A stretch of DNA of 64,000 nucleotides from Sphingosinicella sp. LHD-64 (GCF_031157375.1 NZ_JAVIFV010000004.1:186001-250000); one strand, 5' to 3'; positions 56,367 to 63,857 are shown, numbered from the stretch's first letter. Notes: generated by a model from the letters alone, not told the origin. Numbers and translations: made by a program.

Positions 56367-56974
56367 CACGCCGCCATCCGTCGGGCCGCATCCGGCGCGC
56401 CGATGCCGGCGCGCGCGAGCCGCGCGGGCGTGTCGGGCGTGATGTCGATCCGGAGCGCCCCCAGCATCGTGCCGTCGACCGGCCGCGGCAGGCCGAGCGG
56501 CCGGCAGCGCCAGCCGAAGGCGAGGATCTGCTGCAGCCAGCCCATTTCGGCGACGCCGGTATAAGCGGTGACCTGATTGGCGAGCGCGTCGTCGACCAGC
56601 GCGGTGACCAGGGCGTCGCGCACCTCGCGGCGCCGGGTCGCGCCCAGGCTGCGGCCCAGGCAGAAGCGGCTGATCTCGTAAATGTCCTCGCCCCGCGGCG
56701 GCGCGTCCTCGCACAGCTCGGCGAACAAGGTGTCGAGGATGTGCGGGCGCATCGTCGGCAGCAGCCGCGCCGATCCCAGATGCCGATGCGCGGCATCGGC
56801 GACGATCAGATAGCGGGCATGCGCATCGTCGAACTGGTCGATCTCGTAGCGCCCGGCGAGCACGGGCAGATCCCATCCGAGCAGGTCGACGAACACCTGC
56901 TTGCGCGCCGCGAACATCGCCCGCAGGACCGGTGCCGCGGCGGCGCGCGAACCGGACGGGACGGTGAGGATCAT
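56366..56974 (-). CDS. luxI: Acyl-homoserine-lactone synthase (LuxI family)
   Basis: A 202-residue autoinducer synthase using SAM and an acyl-ACP. All invariant positions are present: Arg24 and Phe28 (ARKQVF), Trp34 (LGWD), Asp46 and Asp49 (EIDQFDD), Arg70 (GSARLLPT), Glu100, Ser102 and Arg103 (YEISRFCL). The acyl chain length cannot be read. It follows luxR in the same direction with an 80-base gap that contains a perfect 16-bp dyad, the likely LuxR-binding site. Confidence 0.95.
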   Translation of the reverse strand: MILTVPSGSRAAAAPVLRAMFAARKQVFVDLLGWDLPVLAGRYEIDQFDDAHARYLIVADAAHRHLGSARLLPTMRPHILDTLFAELCEDAPPRGEDIYEISRFCLGRSLGATRRREVRDALVTALVDDALANQVTAYTGVAEMGWLQQILAFGWRCRPLGLPRPVDGTMLGALRIDITPDTPARLARAGIGAPDAARRMAA

Positions 56975-57036
56975 GGCCTCTGCTCCCTCGACTTGGCGAA
57001 AGCCCGATCATCCCCGCCGCGCCGCCCGGGGGCCAG

Positions 57037-57052
57037 TCCCCAGAAATGGGGA
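57037..57052. promoter_or_regulatory. Candidate lux box before luxI
   Basis: TCCCCAGAAATGGGGA is a perfect inverted repeat with a four-base centre, two bases beyond the luxR stop and about 63 bases upstream of the luxI start. Position between luxR and luxI suits auto-induction. It does not match the consensus of Agrobacterium tra boxes closely, so binding by this LuxR is inferred. Confidence 0.55.
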
Positions 57053-57054
57053 TT

Positions 57055-57804
57055 TCAGCGTCGCAGCACATCGACGAAGGTGAGGGTTCCGTCGAACAGG
57101 GCATGCACCAGGAGCTGCGTTCGCTTGCCGACGCCGTAGCGCTCACGGGCCTGCTTGAGATGCTGGATCACCGTGTCATGGCTGATGCCGAGAATCCGCG
57201 CGATCTCCCAGTCGGACTTGCCGCGCGCCGCCCAATAGAGGCAGTCGCGCTGCCGGTCGGTGAGCTTGGGCCGCTGGTCCGGCCCAAGCTCGCGCAGGCC
57301 CCACAGCCGCCGCGCGCCTTCGAAGGCGATCGCGCCGACGAGCTGGGCGAGCGGCAGCCACTCCTCGCGCACCGGCCGGCCGTCGGCGGTCGCGAACGAG
57401 CAGGAGCCCGCCGATTCGCCGGGGACATGGGCGGGAACGGTGAAACCGTCGCCGATGCCGGCACGCCGCGCGCCATGCAGGATATCGCGATCGCGGGTGG
57501 TCAAATCGAGCATGGCGGCGAGCCGCGTCCAGCGAAAGCCGACGCTGGTCAGATGGCTGGCGCGATGGACCGGATCGCACGGCCCGAGCCGGTGCTCGTC
57601 GAAATAGTCGACCCAGCCCAGCGGGTAGTTGTGCAATCGCACCGCGGGCTGCGGCGCGCGCGGCAGGTCGACATGATGGGTGAGCGCGAAGAAGCGAAAG
57701 TCCATCGCGCGCGCCGCCGCATCGAGCAGGGCGGCGAGCTCGTCCGGGCTCGAGGCCGCATCCACCTGTTGCGCGAACTCTTCTGCAATCTGGACCAGGC
57801 CCAT
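57055..57804 (-). CDS. luxR: LuxR-family quorum-sensing regulator
   Basis: A 249-residue regulator with an N-terminal autoinducer-binding domain (about residues 15-160; Trp and Asp of the pocket in NYPLGWVDYFDEHRLGPCDPV) and a C-terminal LuxR HTH (KLTDRQRDCLYWAARGKSDW, then ILGISHDTVIQHLKQARER). It lies head-to-head with the FseA-like gene and just upstream of luxI. By analogy with TraR of ICEMlSymR7A it should activate both luxI and the fseA-like gene. Confidence 0.93.
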   Translation of the reverse strand: MGLVQIAEEFAQQVDAASSPDELAALLDAAARAMDFRFFALTHHVDLPRAPQPAVRLHNYPLGWVDYFDEHRLGPCDPVHRASHLTSVGFRWTRLAAMLDLTTRDRDILHGARRAGIGDGFTVPAHVPGESAGSCSFATADGRPVREEWLPLAQLVGAIAFEGARRLWGLRELGPDQRPKLTDRQRDCLYWAARGKSDWEIARILGISHDTVIQHLKQARERYGVGKRTQLLVHALFDGTLTFVDVLRR

Positions 57805-57932
57805 GACGCGCGCCAGCGCCGCGAGGCGCGTTCCAAGCCTTGTCCTCGCGTCGCCTCCTCAGGTCCCGCCGACGCCGATTCTCAGCCGTCGCGGTGGGCG
57901 CTCCACCAAGGCGATCATCTTACGAAGTTCGC

Positions 57933-57951
57933 GCCGGTTGCGCAAACCGGC
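57933..57951. promoter_or_regulatory. 19-bp dyad in luxR/fseA divergent promoter
   Basis: GCCGGTTGCGCAAACCGGC has seven matched pairs (GCCGGTT and AACCGGC) around five bases. It is centred about 69 bases before the fseA-like start and 138 before luxR. The size is like a tra or lux box and the place is right for quorum activation of fseA, though its sequence differs from the luxI dyad. Confidence 0.45.
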
Positions 57952-58010
57952 CGCCTGATCGGTGCGGTCCCGACGATCCTTCGCGGCTTTCGACCGGCGC
58001 CCGGCCGGCG

Positions 58011-58812
58011 ATGAGAGCGGGTAGGGACGCGCGCCCGGACTGGCGTCTCGACGCTGCGTACCGGTCCCTTCTCGGCATCGACCGCGCGGGCCTCGCTTGG
58101 GAATGGCTGCGCCGCGATCCTCGCTATGTCGCACTCTGGCGGGACCCTGGCGGGGAGGTTCGCACAAGGCATGGCATGGCCGTCGTCCCCGCCAGCGCAT
58201 GCGCCTCGGCCTGGGGGCTCGCCTTTCGCCGAGCGGCCGGATCGTCCCGCCCCCGAGGCGCGTCTCCTGTGGCGTGCCGAGTTCGACCGCGGCGTCCTGG
58301 CGGTCCGCGCCGCGCCGGCCGGTCGGAACGATTCCGGCGGCTTCGAGCTGGCCCGGCTCCAGCGCTGGGCGACCCTCGCCGTCGGCGAGGACGGACGCGA
58401 GCATCTCGTCCTCTCCAATGGCTGGCGCCGTATCCGCCTCGACGTGATCGAAGGCCGGCTGCTCGGTTCCGGCCGCGTGCGGCTTCACTATGAGCTGTCG
58501 GGTGTCTCGGGCCTCGAACAACGCCTGTTGACCCTGCGCCGGCTGCTGGCGCTGTGGCAGCGCGGCCGGTTCGTGCACGCCCTGTTTCCGCCGCTGCGCG
58601 GCCTGCCGCGCCGGCTCGAGGCGCTGCGCGTCGCCGACGCGGTCGCGGACGGAGCCTCCTATCGCGAGATCGCCACCGCCTTGTTCGGCGAACCGGTCGT
58701 GCGCGCCCAATGGAACGGGCCGTCGGACTTCCTGTTGTCGCGCGTGCGCCGCCGCGCCGCCGAAGCGCGGCGCATGGCCGCCGGCGGCTACCAGGCCTTG
58801 TTGCGCGCCTGA
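58011..58812 (+). CDS. fseA: FseA-like excision activator made by +1 frameshift (DUF6499-DUF2285)
   Basis: Two overlapping frames encode one protein. Frame 1 (58011-58226) gives 72 residues of a DUF6499 domain (PDWRLDAAYRSLLGIDRAGL, WEWLRRDPRYVALWRDPGG, ending AWGLAF). Frame 2, one base on, gives the DUF2285 domain (AERPDRPAPEARLLWRAEFD, then RRLLALWQRGRFVHALFPP) to 58812, 266 residues in all. The junction is UUU-C at 58224-58227. In Mesorhizobium ICEMlSymR7A, msi172 and msi171 are fused to FseA by +1 slippage of tRNA-Phe from UUU to UUC, and FseA activates rdfS for excision. Unshifted, frame 1 runs to a stop at 58493 with no domain. Confidence 0.85.
58221..58230 (+). other. Programmed +1 ribosomal frameshift site
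   Basis: GCC-TTT-CGC-C. In frame 1 it reads Ala-Phe-Arg; slipping one base forward on TTT to TTC gives Ala-Phe-Ala-Glu and opens the DUF2285 frame. The slip codon, direction and tRNA match the published FseA mechanism in Mesorhizobium. The conserved peptide WGLAF then AERP spans the junction without gap. Confidence 0.8.
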
Positions 58813-59097
58813 CCGCGCGGCCCGGGCGCAGGGATGGGCGCCGCGCGGGGAGGCTTCGCCCCCCGGCGCGGCGGCGTCATTGGTGGGGCCTTCCCCTCTC
58901 GCGCGGGTGGCCGGCGCGCCCTTCTGGGCTCGCCCCGGCGACCCGCAACCCCTCGCTGGCCGCTCGGGGTCCTGCGCTGTCGCTCCGGCCTGGCGGTGCG
59001 GGCCGCCTCCCCGGGCGAGCCCGTCGGTCGCTCGTCGCCGTCCACCCCCGCTTCGGGGGAGGCCCGGCAGGTTTTTGGACGGCGCGGGAGACGAGCC
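58813..59097. repeat. Gene-free GC-rich spacer with dispersed repeat copy
   Basis: About 285 bases between the fseA-like gene and the DUF2958 gene. From about 58944 it reads CGCAACCCC, an imperfect hairpin, CGGGGTCCTGCGCTGTCGC, then TCCGGCC and GTGCGGGCC, which parallels the tract at 2641-2700 and, more loosely, 61810-61845. No coding frame is convincing. These spacers appear to be a family of intergenic elements of the ICE backbone. Confidence 0.55.
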
Positions 59098-59517
59098 ATG
59101 ATCCTTCTGACCCAAGCCCTGCGCGCGCGGCTGCGCGCCCATGCCGACGCGGCGCGGCGGCCCGGCCATGATCCGGCGCCGGTGGTCAAATTCTTCAACC
59201 CCGTCGGGGCCGCCACCTGGCTCGCGACCGAGCTGGACGCCGATGGCGACACCCTGTTCGGGCTGGCCGATCTCGGGTTCGGCTGTCCTGAACTCGGCAG
59301 CTTCTCGCTCGCCGAGATCGCCGGCCTGCGCCTCGCTTTCGGCCTTCGCATCGAGCGCGACCTGCATTTCACCGGCCTGTTCCCGCTCTCGGTCTATGCC
59401 GAAGCCGCACGCCGCGCCGGCCGCATCGTCGAGGAGACGAGCGCGCTGCGCGCGGCCGCCGCCTCCCGCCACCGCCATTTCGGACTTCCGCCGACCCCCG
59501 ATGGGGGCGCCGGATGA
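59098..59517 (+). CDS. DUF2958 protein, ICE backbone
   Basis: A 139-residue DUF2958 protein: DPAPVVKFFNPVGAATWLAT, DGDTLFGLADLGFGCPELGS and IERDLHFTGLFPLSVYAEAA are the family segments. Its function is unknown; it is a regular neighbour of ParB-like, DUF736 and TraF genes in alpha- and betaproteobacterial conjugative elements. The start at 59098 is set by the family N-terminus MILLTQALRARL; earlier starts lie in spacer DNA. Confidence 0.88.
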   Translation: MILLTQALRARLRAHADAARRPGHDPAPVVKFFNPVGAATWLATELDADGDTLFGLADLGFGCPELGSFSLAEIAGLRLAFGLRIERDLHFTGLFPLSVYAEAARRAGRIVEETSALRAAAASRHRHFGLPPTPDGGAG

Positions 59518-59606
59518 CGTGGCGGCCGTCCGCCGCCGTTCAACGGCCGGTCCTGCTCCATCGCCAACCGCAACGGGACCGGCCCGCCCTCGAAAGGAGC
59601 GCATCC

Positions 59607-61424
59607 ATGCAACTCGGCCATATCGAACCCGCCAAGCTGGTTCCGTCCCGGCTCAACATGCGGCACGGCCGCAAGCCCCCGGACCTCGCCAATATCCTGC
59701 CGTCCGTGCGCAAGCGCGGCGTCATCGTCCCGCTGATCGTCCGCCCCGTGGCGGACGGCGAACTCGATCGCTTCGAGATCGTCGCGGGGCTTCGCCGCTG
59801 GCACGCCAACGGCGTCGCGCTCGCCGAAGGGATCGACCACGGCCCGCTGCCGGTGGCGTTCCTCGAGGCCGGCGACGACGCCGATGCGATCGAAGCCTCG
59901 CTGATCGAGAACAGCGCCCGGCTCGATCCCGACGAGGTCACCCGATGGGAGAGCTTCGTCCGGCTGGTGAAGGAAGGGCGCTCGCTCGAGGACATTGCGG
60001 CGACTTTCGGCATCGCCGAACTTGGCGTGAAGCGCATCCTCGCGCTCGGCAACCTGCTGCCGCGCGTGCGCGACCTCTACCGCAAAAGCGAGATCGACGC
60101 CGCGACCGTCCGCCACCTGACGCTCGCCAGCAAGAGCCAGCAAAGGGCATGGCTCGCGCTGCGCGACGATCCCGACGCCTATCTGCCGACCGGGCATCAG
60201 CTCAAGGCGTGGCTGTTCGGCGGCCAGTCGATTCCCGGGCGCCATGCCCTGTTCGACCTCGACAGCTATGCCGGCGCGCTCATCGCCGACCTGTTCGGCG
60301 AGGACCGCTATTTCGCCGACGCCGACCAGTTCTGGGCGGCGCAGGAAGAGGTGATCGCGGCCCGGCGCGCCGACTATCTGGCGGCCGGATGGAGCGACGT
60401 GACCGTCGTTCCGGCGGGCCAGCATTTCGAGACATGGGCCCATGAAAAGGCGCCCAAGCGCAAGGGCGGGCGCGTCTATATCGACGTGTGCGCCAGCGGC
60501 GAGGTCGTCTTCCACGAAGGCTATCTGACCCGCAAGGAGGCGCAGCGGCTGCGTGGCGCCGAGACGGGCGAGGCGGCTTCGGCCGGGTTCCGGCCGGCCC
60601 GTCCCGAGGTCACGAGCACGCTCCAGACCTATATCGACCTCCATCGCCATGCCGCCGCGCGCGCCGCGCTCACCGGCCATCCCGATGTCGCGCTCAGGTT
60701 GCTGGTGGCCCATGCAATCACCGGCTCGTATCTGTGGAACGTGAAGGCGGAGCCGCAGACCTGCCGGAACGAGGCGGCCCGCGAGAGCGTCGAAACCTGC
60801 AAGGCCGAGGCCGAGTTCGATCAGGTCCGCCGCGCCGTGCTGGACCTGCTCGGCTTCTCGCCCGAGGAACCGACTGTGGTCGGCGGCAATGGCGATCCTT
60901 ATGGTCTGGTCGGCCTGTTCCTGCGCCTGCTCGACCTGCCCGACCGCGCGGTCATGGACGTGATCGCGGTGGTGATGGGCGAGACGCTGGCGAGCGGCAG
61001 CGCCGCCGTCGAGGCGGTCGGAAGCCAGATCGGCCTCGACATGGCGCGCTACTGGCAGGCCGACGACGCCCTTTTCGCGCTCATCCGCGACAAGGAGGTG
61101 CTCACCCGCATCGTCGCGGAGGTGGCGGGAGAATCGGTCGCGGCCGCCAATGCCGGCGAGACGGGCAAGACCTTGAAAGGCATCGTGCGCGACCATCTCG
61201 GTGGCGCGAACGGCCGGCGCAGGGTCGAGTCGTGGGTGCCCAGATGGATGGCGTTCCCGCCCGCCGCCTATACGGTGCGCGGCGGCGTCGGCACGGTCGA
61301 TGCGGCCGCCCTGCTGGCGGCGGCGCGCACCGCCGGTGACGAGCCCGCGCCGGCCGGCCCCGGCGTCGCGCTGGCCTTGCCGGTGCCGCAGCCCGAGACG
61401 GCGCCGCAGCCGCTCGCCGCCTGA
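59607..61424 (+). CDS. ParB/RepB/Spo0J-like nuclease-fold protein, ICE backbone
   Basis: A 605-residue protein. The ParB N-terminal domain is at about residues 5-110 (PAKLVPSRLNMRHGRKPPDL, FEIVAGLRRWHAN, ASLIENSARLDPDEVTRWES), followed by a KorB/ParB-like HTH (EDIAATFGIAELGVKRILAL). The long C-terminus is found in plasmid and ICE ParB-like proteins. The partition or DNA-processing role is not established, and no parA is adjacent. AAGGAG precedes ATG 59607. A 600-residue reading on the opposite strand is a high-GC shadow. Confidence 0.9.
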   Translation: MQLGHIEPAKLVPSRLNMRHGRKPPDLANILPSVRKRGVIVPLIVRPVADGELDRFEIVAGLRRWHANGVALAEGIDHGPLPVAFLEAGDDADAIEASLIENSARLDPDEVTRWESFVRLVKEGRSLEDIAATFGIAELGVKRILALGNLLPRVRDLYRKSEIDAATVRHLTLASKSQQRAWLALRDDPDAYLPTGHQLKAWLFGGQSIPGRHALFDLDSYAGALIADLFGEDRYFADADQFWAAQEEVIAARRADYLAAGWSDVTVVPAGQHFETWAHEKAPKRKGGRVYIDVCASGEVVFHEGYLTRKEAQRLRGAETGEAASAGFRPARPEVTSTLQTYIDLHRHAAARAALTGHPDVALRLLVAHAITGSYLWNVKAEPQTCRNEAARESVETCKAEAEFDQVRRAVLDLLGFSPEEPTVVGGNGDPYGLVGLFLRLLDLPDRAVMDVIAVVMGETLASGSAAVEAVGSQIGLDMARYWQADDALFALIRDKEVLTRIVAEVAGESVAAANAGETGKTLKGIVRDHLGGANGRRRVESWVPRWMAFPPAAYTVRGGVGTVDAAALLAAARTAGDEPAPAGPGVALALPVPQPETAPQPLAA

Positions 61425-61933
61425 GTCAAAGGGGAGGGGCGGCGCCGCGCGCCGCCCCGCCTTCGCTTCGGCAGGTTCCGGCCATGTGCACGTTCGCCCC
61501 CGGTTCGGGGCGGCGGCGGCCGTGGTCGCGACCCTTTTTCCGAAACCCTCTTCTCCGGACCCTCACGCCTCCCGGCAGGGACGCACCCCGCACGGGCGCG
61601 AATGGCGGGCGGCCCCGCACGGGGCGCCCGGCGCGGTGGGGCGTGACCGGGCCGATGCGCCATCTCCCGGCCGCAGGCGGCGACCAGACGGGCGGTGGGC
61701 CGGGACTTGGGCGGCCCGACGTCCCCCGCGAAACCATCGCGGCGGGACTGATTTCCCCGCCGGCCTGGCGCCGGCTCCTCGCGGCCGCTGTCGCTGCAAA
61801 TCAGTCCCGCCGCTCCGGTCCTGCGCTGGCGCTTCGGCCCCATGGGTTCGCGAAGGACGCGCTTCCGGCCGCCCCTGGCGTCGGCCCGTCGCCCGCAAAT
61901 GGTCGCCGGCGACTTTCGACAAGGAGATGCACC
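61425..61933. other. Structured gene-free interval before DUF736
   Basis: About 510 bases with no gene. It contains a long stem-loop with perfect 16-bp arms (61739-61754 and 61798-61813) and a repeat-like tract CTCCGGTCCTGCGCTGGCGC following it, shared in form with 2.66 kb and 58.97 kb. AAGGAGATG precedes the DUF736 start. Candidate roles are a transfer-origin-like element, a transcription-control structure or a mobile intergenic repeat. Confidence 0.6.
61739..61813. repeat. Long inverted repeat, 16-bp perfect arms
   Basis: GCGGCGGGACTGATTT and AAATCAGTCCCGCCGC pair perfectly across a 43-base loop, which itself holds GCCGGC-CTGGC-GCCGGC. Such a large nested structure is not expected by chance even in GC-rich DNA because the arms include an A/T-rich end. 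It lies about 120 bases before the DUF736 gene. Confidence 0.7.
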
Positions 61934-62254
61934 ATGTCTGCAATCGGTCACGTCACCCGCGAGGGCGCAGGCTTCAAGGGCCAGCTTCGGACCCTGACGA
62001 TCCGCGCCCCGATCGAGATCGTCCCCAACGGCCGCAAGGCGAGCGAGAACCAGCCCGACTACCGGGTGTTCTCGGACGGCGCCGAGGTCGGTGCGGGCTG
62101 GATCCGCCGCAGCGAAACCTCGGGCAACGACTATGTGTCGCTGAGCCTCGCCGCGCCCGAATTCGGGCCGCGCCGGCTCTACGCCAATCTCGGCCGCGCC
62201 GCCGGCCAGGACGATGACGACGCTTTCGCCATCATCTGGAACCCGGCCGACTGA
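61934..62254 (+). CDS. DUF736 protein, ICE backbone
   Basis: A 106-residue single-domain DUF736 protein: MSAIGHVTREGAGFKGQLRT, TIRAPIEIVPNGRKASENQP and PRRLYANLGRAAGQDDDDAF. The family is nearly confined to plasmids and conjugative elements of proteobacteria and has no known function. AAGGAG is seven bases before the ATG. It separates the ParB-like gene from the HTH-TraF transfer genes. Confidence 0.92.
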   Translation: MSAIGHVTREGAGFKGQLRTLTIRAPIEIVPNGRKASENQPDYRVFSDGAEVGAGWIRRSETSGNDYVSLSLAAPEFGPRRLYANLGRAAGQDDDDAFAIIWNPAD

Positions 62255-62403
62255 GCCGCCTCGCCCCGCGCCCGCCACCGGGCGCGGGGCCCTTTCCCCG
62301 TCGAAATCGCAGCCGGCGCGTTTCGACTCTGCCGCCCACGCCGCTCGCGGCCGATGATCCGGCGCACCGGGCCGCATGCCGCCGCCCGCGAAGGACAAGC
62401 ATC

Positions 62404-62634
62404 ATGGGCGACGAGGATATCGTGCGCGCGGCCCGCGCGCGGCACAGCCACCCGTTTCTCAACACCCGCCAGGCGGGCCATTATCTGGGCCTGTCGGTCA
62501 GGTTCCTGGAGCGCATGCGCAGCCGTGGCCAGGGCCCGGTCTTTCGCCGCCACGGCCGCTACGTCCTCTATCATATCGACGACCTCGACAGCTGGTCGCG
62601 CGCGACGGACGGCCCGCGGGTGCGCCATGACTGA
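62404..62634 (+). CDS. AlpA/RdfS-like helix-turn-helix protein (candidate excisionase)
   Basis: A 76-residue MerR-like winged helix of the HTH_17 excisionase group: HPFLNTRQAGHYLGLSVRFL, then RMRSRGQGPVFRRHGRYVLY and HIDDLDSWSR. In ICEMlSymR7A the excisionase RdfS is encoded just ahead of traF and is the target of FseA. The same position here, overlapping the traF start by eight bases, makes this the best candidate for that role. Many HTH_17 proteins are only regulators, so excisionase activity is inferred. Confidence 0.75.
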   Translation: MGDEDIVRAARARHSHPFLNTRQAGHYLGLSVRFLERMRSRGQGPVFRRHGRYVLYHIDDLDSWSRATDGPRVRHD

Positions 62635-63139
62635 GCGCGCCCGCAGGCTTTGCCAGATGGGCGCGGCCGGCCTTCTTGCGCTGGGCCTGGCGGCGACCAT
62701 CATGGCGCCACCACGGCCGCGGCTGGTGTGGAACGCCTCGCCCAGTGCTCCGATCGGTCTTTATGCCGTGGTCGAGGGCGCGCCGGCCGCCGGCGACATC
62801 GTGATTGCCTGGCCGCCCGCATCTGTTCGGCAGCTCGCCGCGCGGCGGCACTATCTGCCCGCCAACGTGCCGCTGGTGAAGCGCGTCGCCGCCGGGCCCG
62901 GCGACAGGCTTTGCGCGCTGGGCTCCGGCATCTTGGTCAACGGCCGCCGCGTCGCCCGGCGCCTGGCGCGGGACGGCGCCGGCCGGCCGATGCCATGGTG
63001 GCGCGGCTGCACGAGATTGCGCGCCGGCAGCTGGTTCCTGCTCGTGGCGGACAGCCCGGCCTCGTTCGACGGGCGCTATTTCGGGCCGACCGGCGGGCGC
63101 GACATGATCGGCAAGGCGAGGCTGCTATGGGCGCGCTGA
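62627..63139 (+). CDS. traF: TraF-like S26 signal peptidase (conjugative pilin maturation)
   Basis: A 170-residue membrane serine protease: one N-terminal helix (GAAGLLALGLAATIMA), the nucleophile Ser region WNASPSAPIGLYAV, and the catalytic Lys in VPLVKRVAAGPGD; FDGRYFGPTGGRDMIGKA is the C-terminal box. TraF of RP4-type systems trims and cyclises TrbC pilin. It overlaps the HTH gene before it and the transglycosylase after it, so all three are one transfer operon. Confidence 0.9.
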   Translation: MTERARRLCQMGAAGLLALGLAATIMAPPRPRLVWNASPSAPIGLYAVVEGAPAAGDIVIAWPPASVRQLAARRHYLPANVPLVKRVAAGPGDRLCALGSGILVNGRRVARRLARDGAGRPMPWWRGCTRLRAGSWFLLVADSPASFDGRYFGPTGGRDMIGKARLLWAR

Positions 63140-63750
63140 AGGCCGCCGGCACCGCGCTGGCGCTCCTCGCCGCGACGCCGGCGCTGGCCGATCCGGTCGC
63201 AACATGGCGGCCTTATATCGCCGAAGCCTCGGCCCGGTTCGCCCTTCCCGCGACCTGGATCGAGCGGGTGATGCTGGCCGAAAGCGGCGGGCGCACCCGC
63301 TTGCATGGCCGCCCGATCACCAGCCGCGCCGGCGCCATGGGGCTGATGCAGCTCATGCCGGGAACCTGGGAAGAGATACGTGTCCGGTACGGTCTGGGCG
63401 CCGATCCGCACGACCCGCGCGCCAATATCCTCGCCGGGACGGCCTATCTGAGGCTCATGTACGACCGCTTCGGCTATCCCGGCCTGTTCGCCGCCTACAA
63501 TGCCGGGCCGGGCCGTTATGCCGCGCACCTTGCCGGCGGCCGGCCGCTCCCGGGCGAGACACGTGCCTATCTGGCCGGCATGGTCGGGGCGACGACCTCG
63601 CCTGCGCAGGCCGGGATCGTGCCACCCGCACATCCGATTTTCTTCGCGCTGCGGCCGCGATCGCCCCCGGCGACCGCCGCTCCCGCCCGGATGATGGCCG
63701 CAGATATCTTCCTTATCTATCGAGGCGGGACGGCGGCGCCGTGGCCCTGA
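63127..63750 (+). CDS. Lytic transglycosylase, conjugation-associated
   Basis: A 207-residue exported lysozyme-like protein with signal peptide (ALALLAATPALAD). The catalytic Glu is in VMLAESGGRTR near residue 53, followed by SRAGAMGLMQLMPGTW and NILAGTAYLRLMYDRFG then FAAYNAGPGRY, the SLT motifs. It opens peptidoglycan for the mating channel. The start at 63127 overlaps the traF end by 13 bases. It corresponds in position to msi107 of ICEMlSymR7A as I recall that operon. Confidence 0.92.
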   Translation: MGALKAAGTALALLAATPALADPVATWRPYIAEASARFALPATWIERVMLAESGGRTRLHGRPITSRAGAMGLMQLMPGTWEEIRVRYGLGADPHDPRANILAGTAYLRLMYDRFGYPGLFAAYNAGPGRYAAHLAGGRPLPGETRAYLAGMVGATTSPAQAGIVPPAHPIFFALRPRSPPATAAPARMMAADIFLIYRGGTAAPWP

Positions 63751-63857
63751 GGCGGTCCGGCGCCGGCTGCCAATCCGGACCGTTCTTGCTATGCTGACAG
63801 GACGTGACGACTCGATTCCGGTCGCCGTCATGTCCAGAGGGCCGGGGGGCTGGAGAA

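Noticed and set aside
58011-58493. Unshifted continuation of the fseA first frame past the slip site
   Set aside because: After AWGLAF the sequence loses all family similarity and becomes Arg/Pro/Ala-rich, while the +1 frame continues the domain exactly.
57859-59604. Minus-strand reading of 581 codons across fseA and DUF2958
   Set aside because: No domain is seen, and it covers two plus-strand conserved families and a spacer.
59394-61196. Minus-strand reading of 600 codons opposite the ParB-like gene
   Set aside because: The plus strand carries clear ParB motifs with a ribosome site; the opposite reading is the usual mirror of a GC-rich gene.
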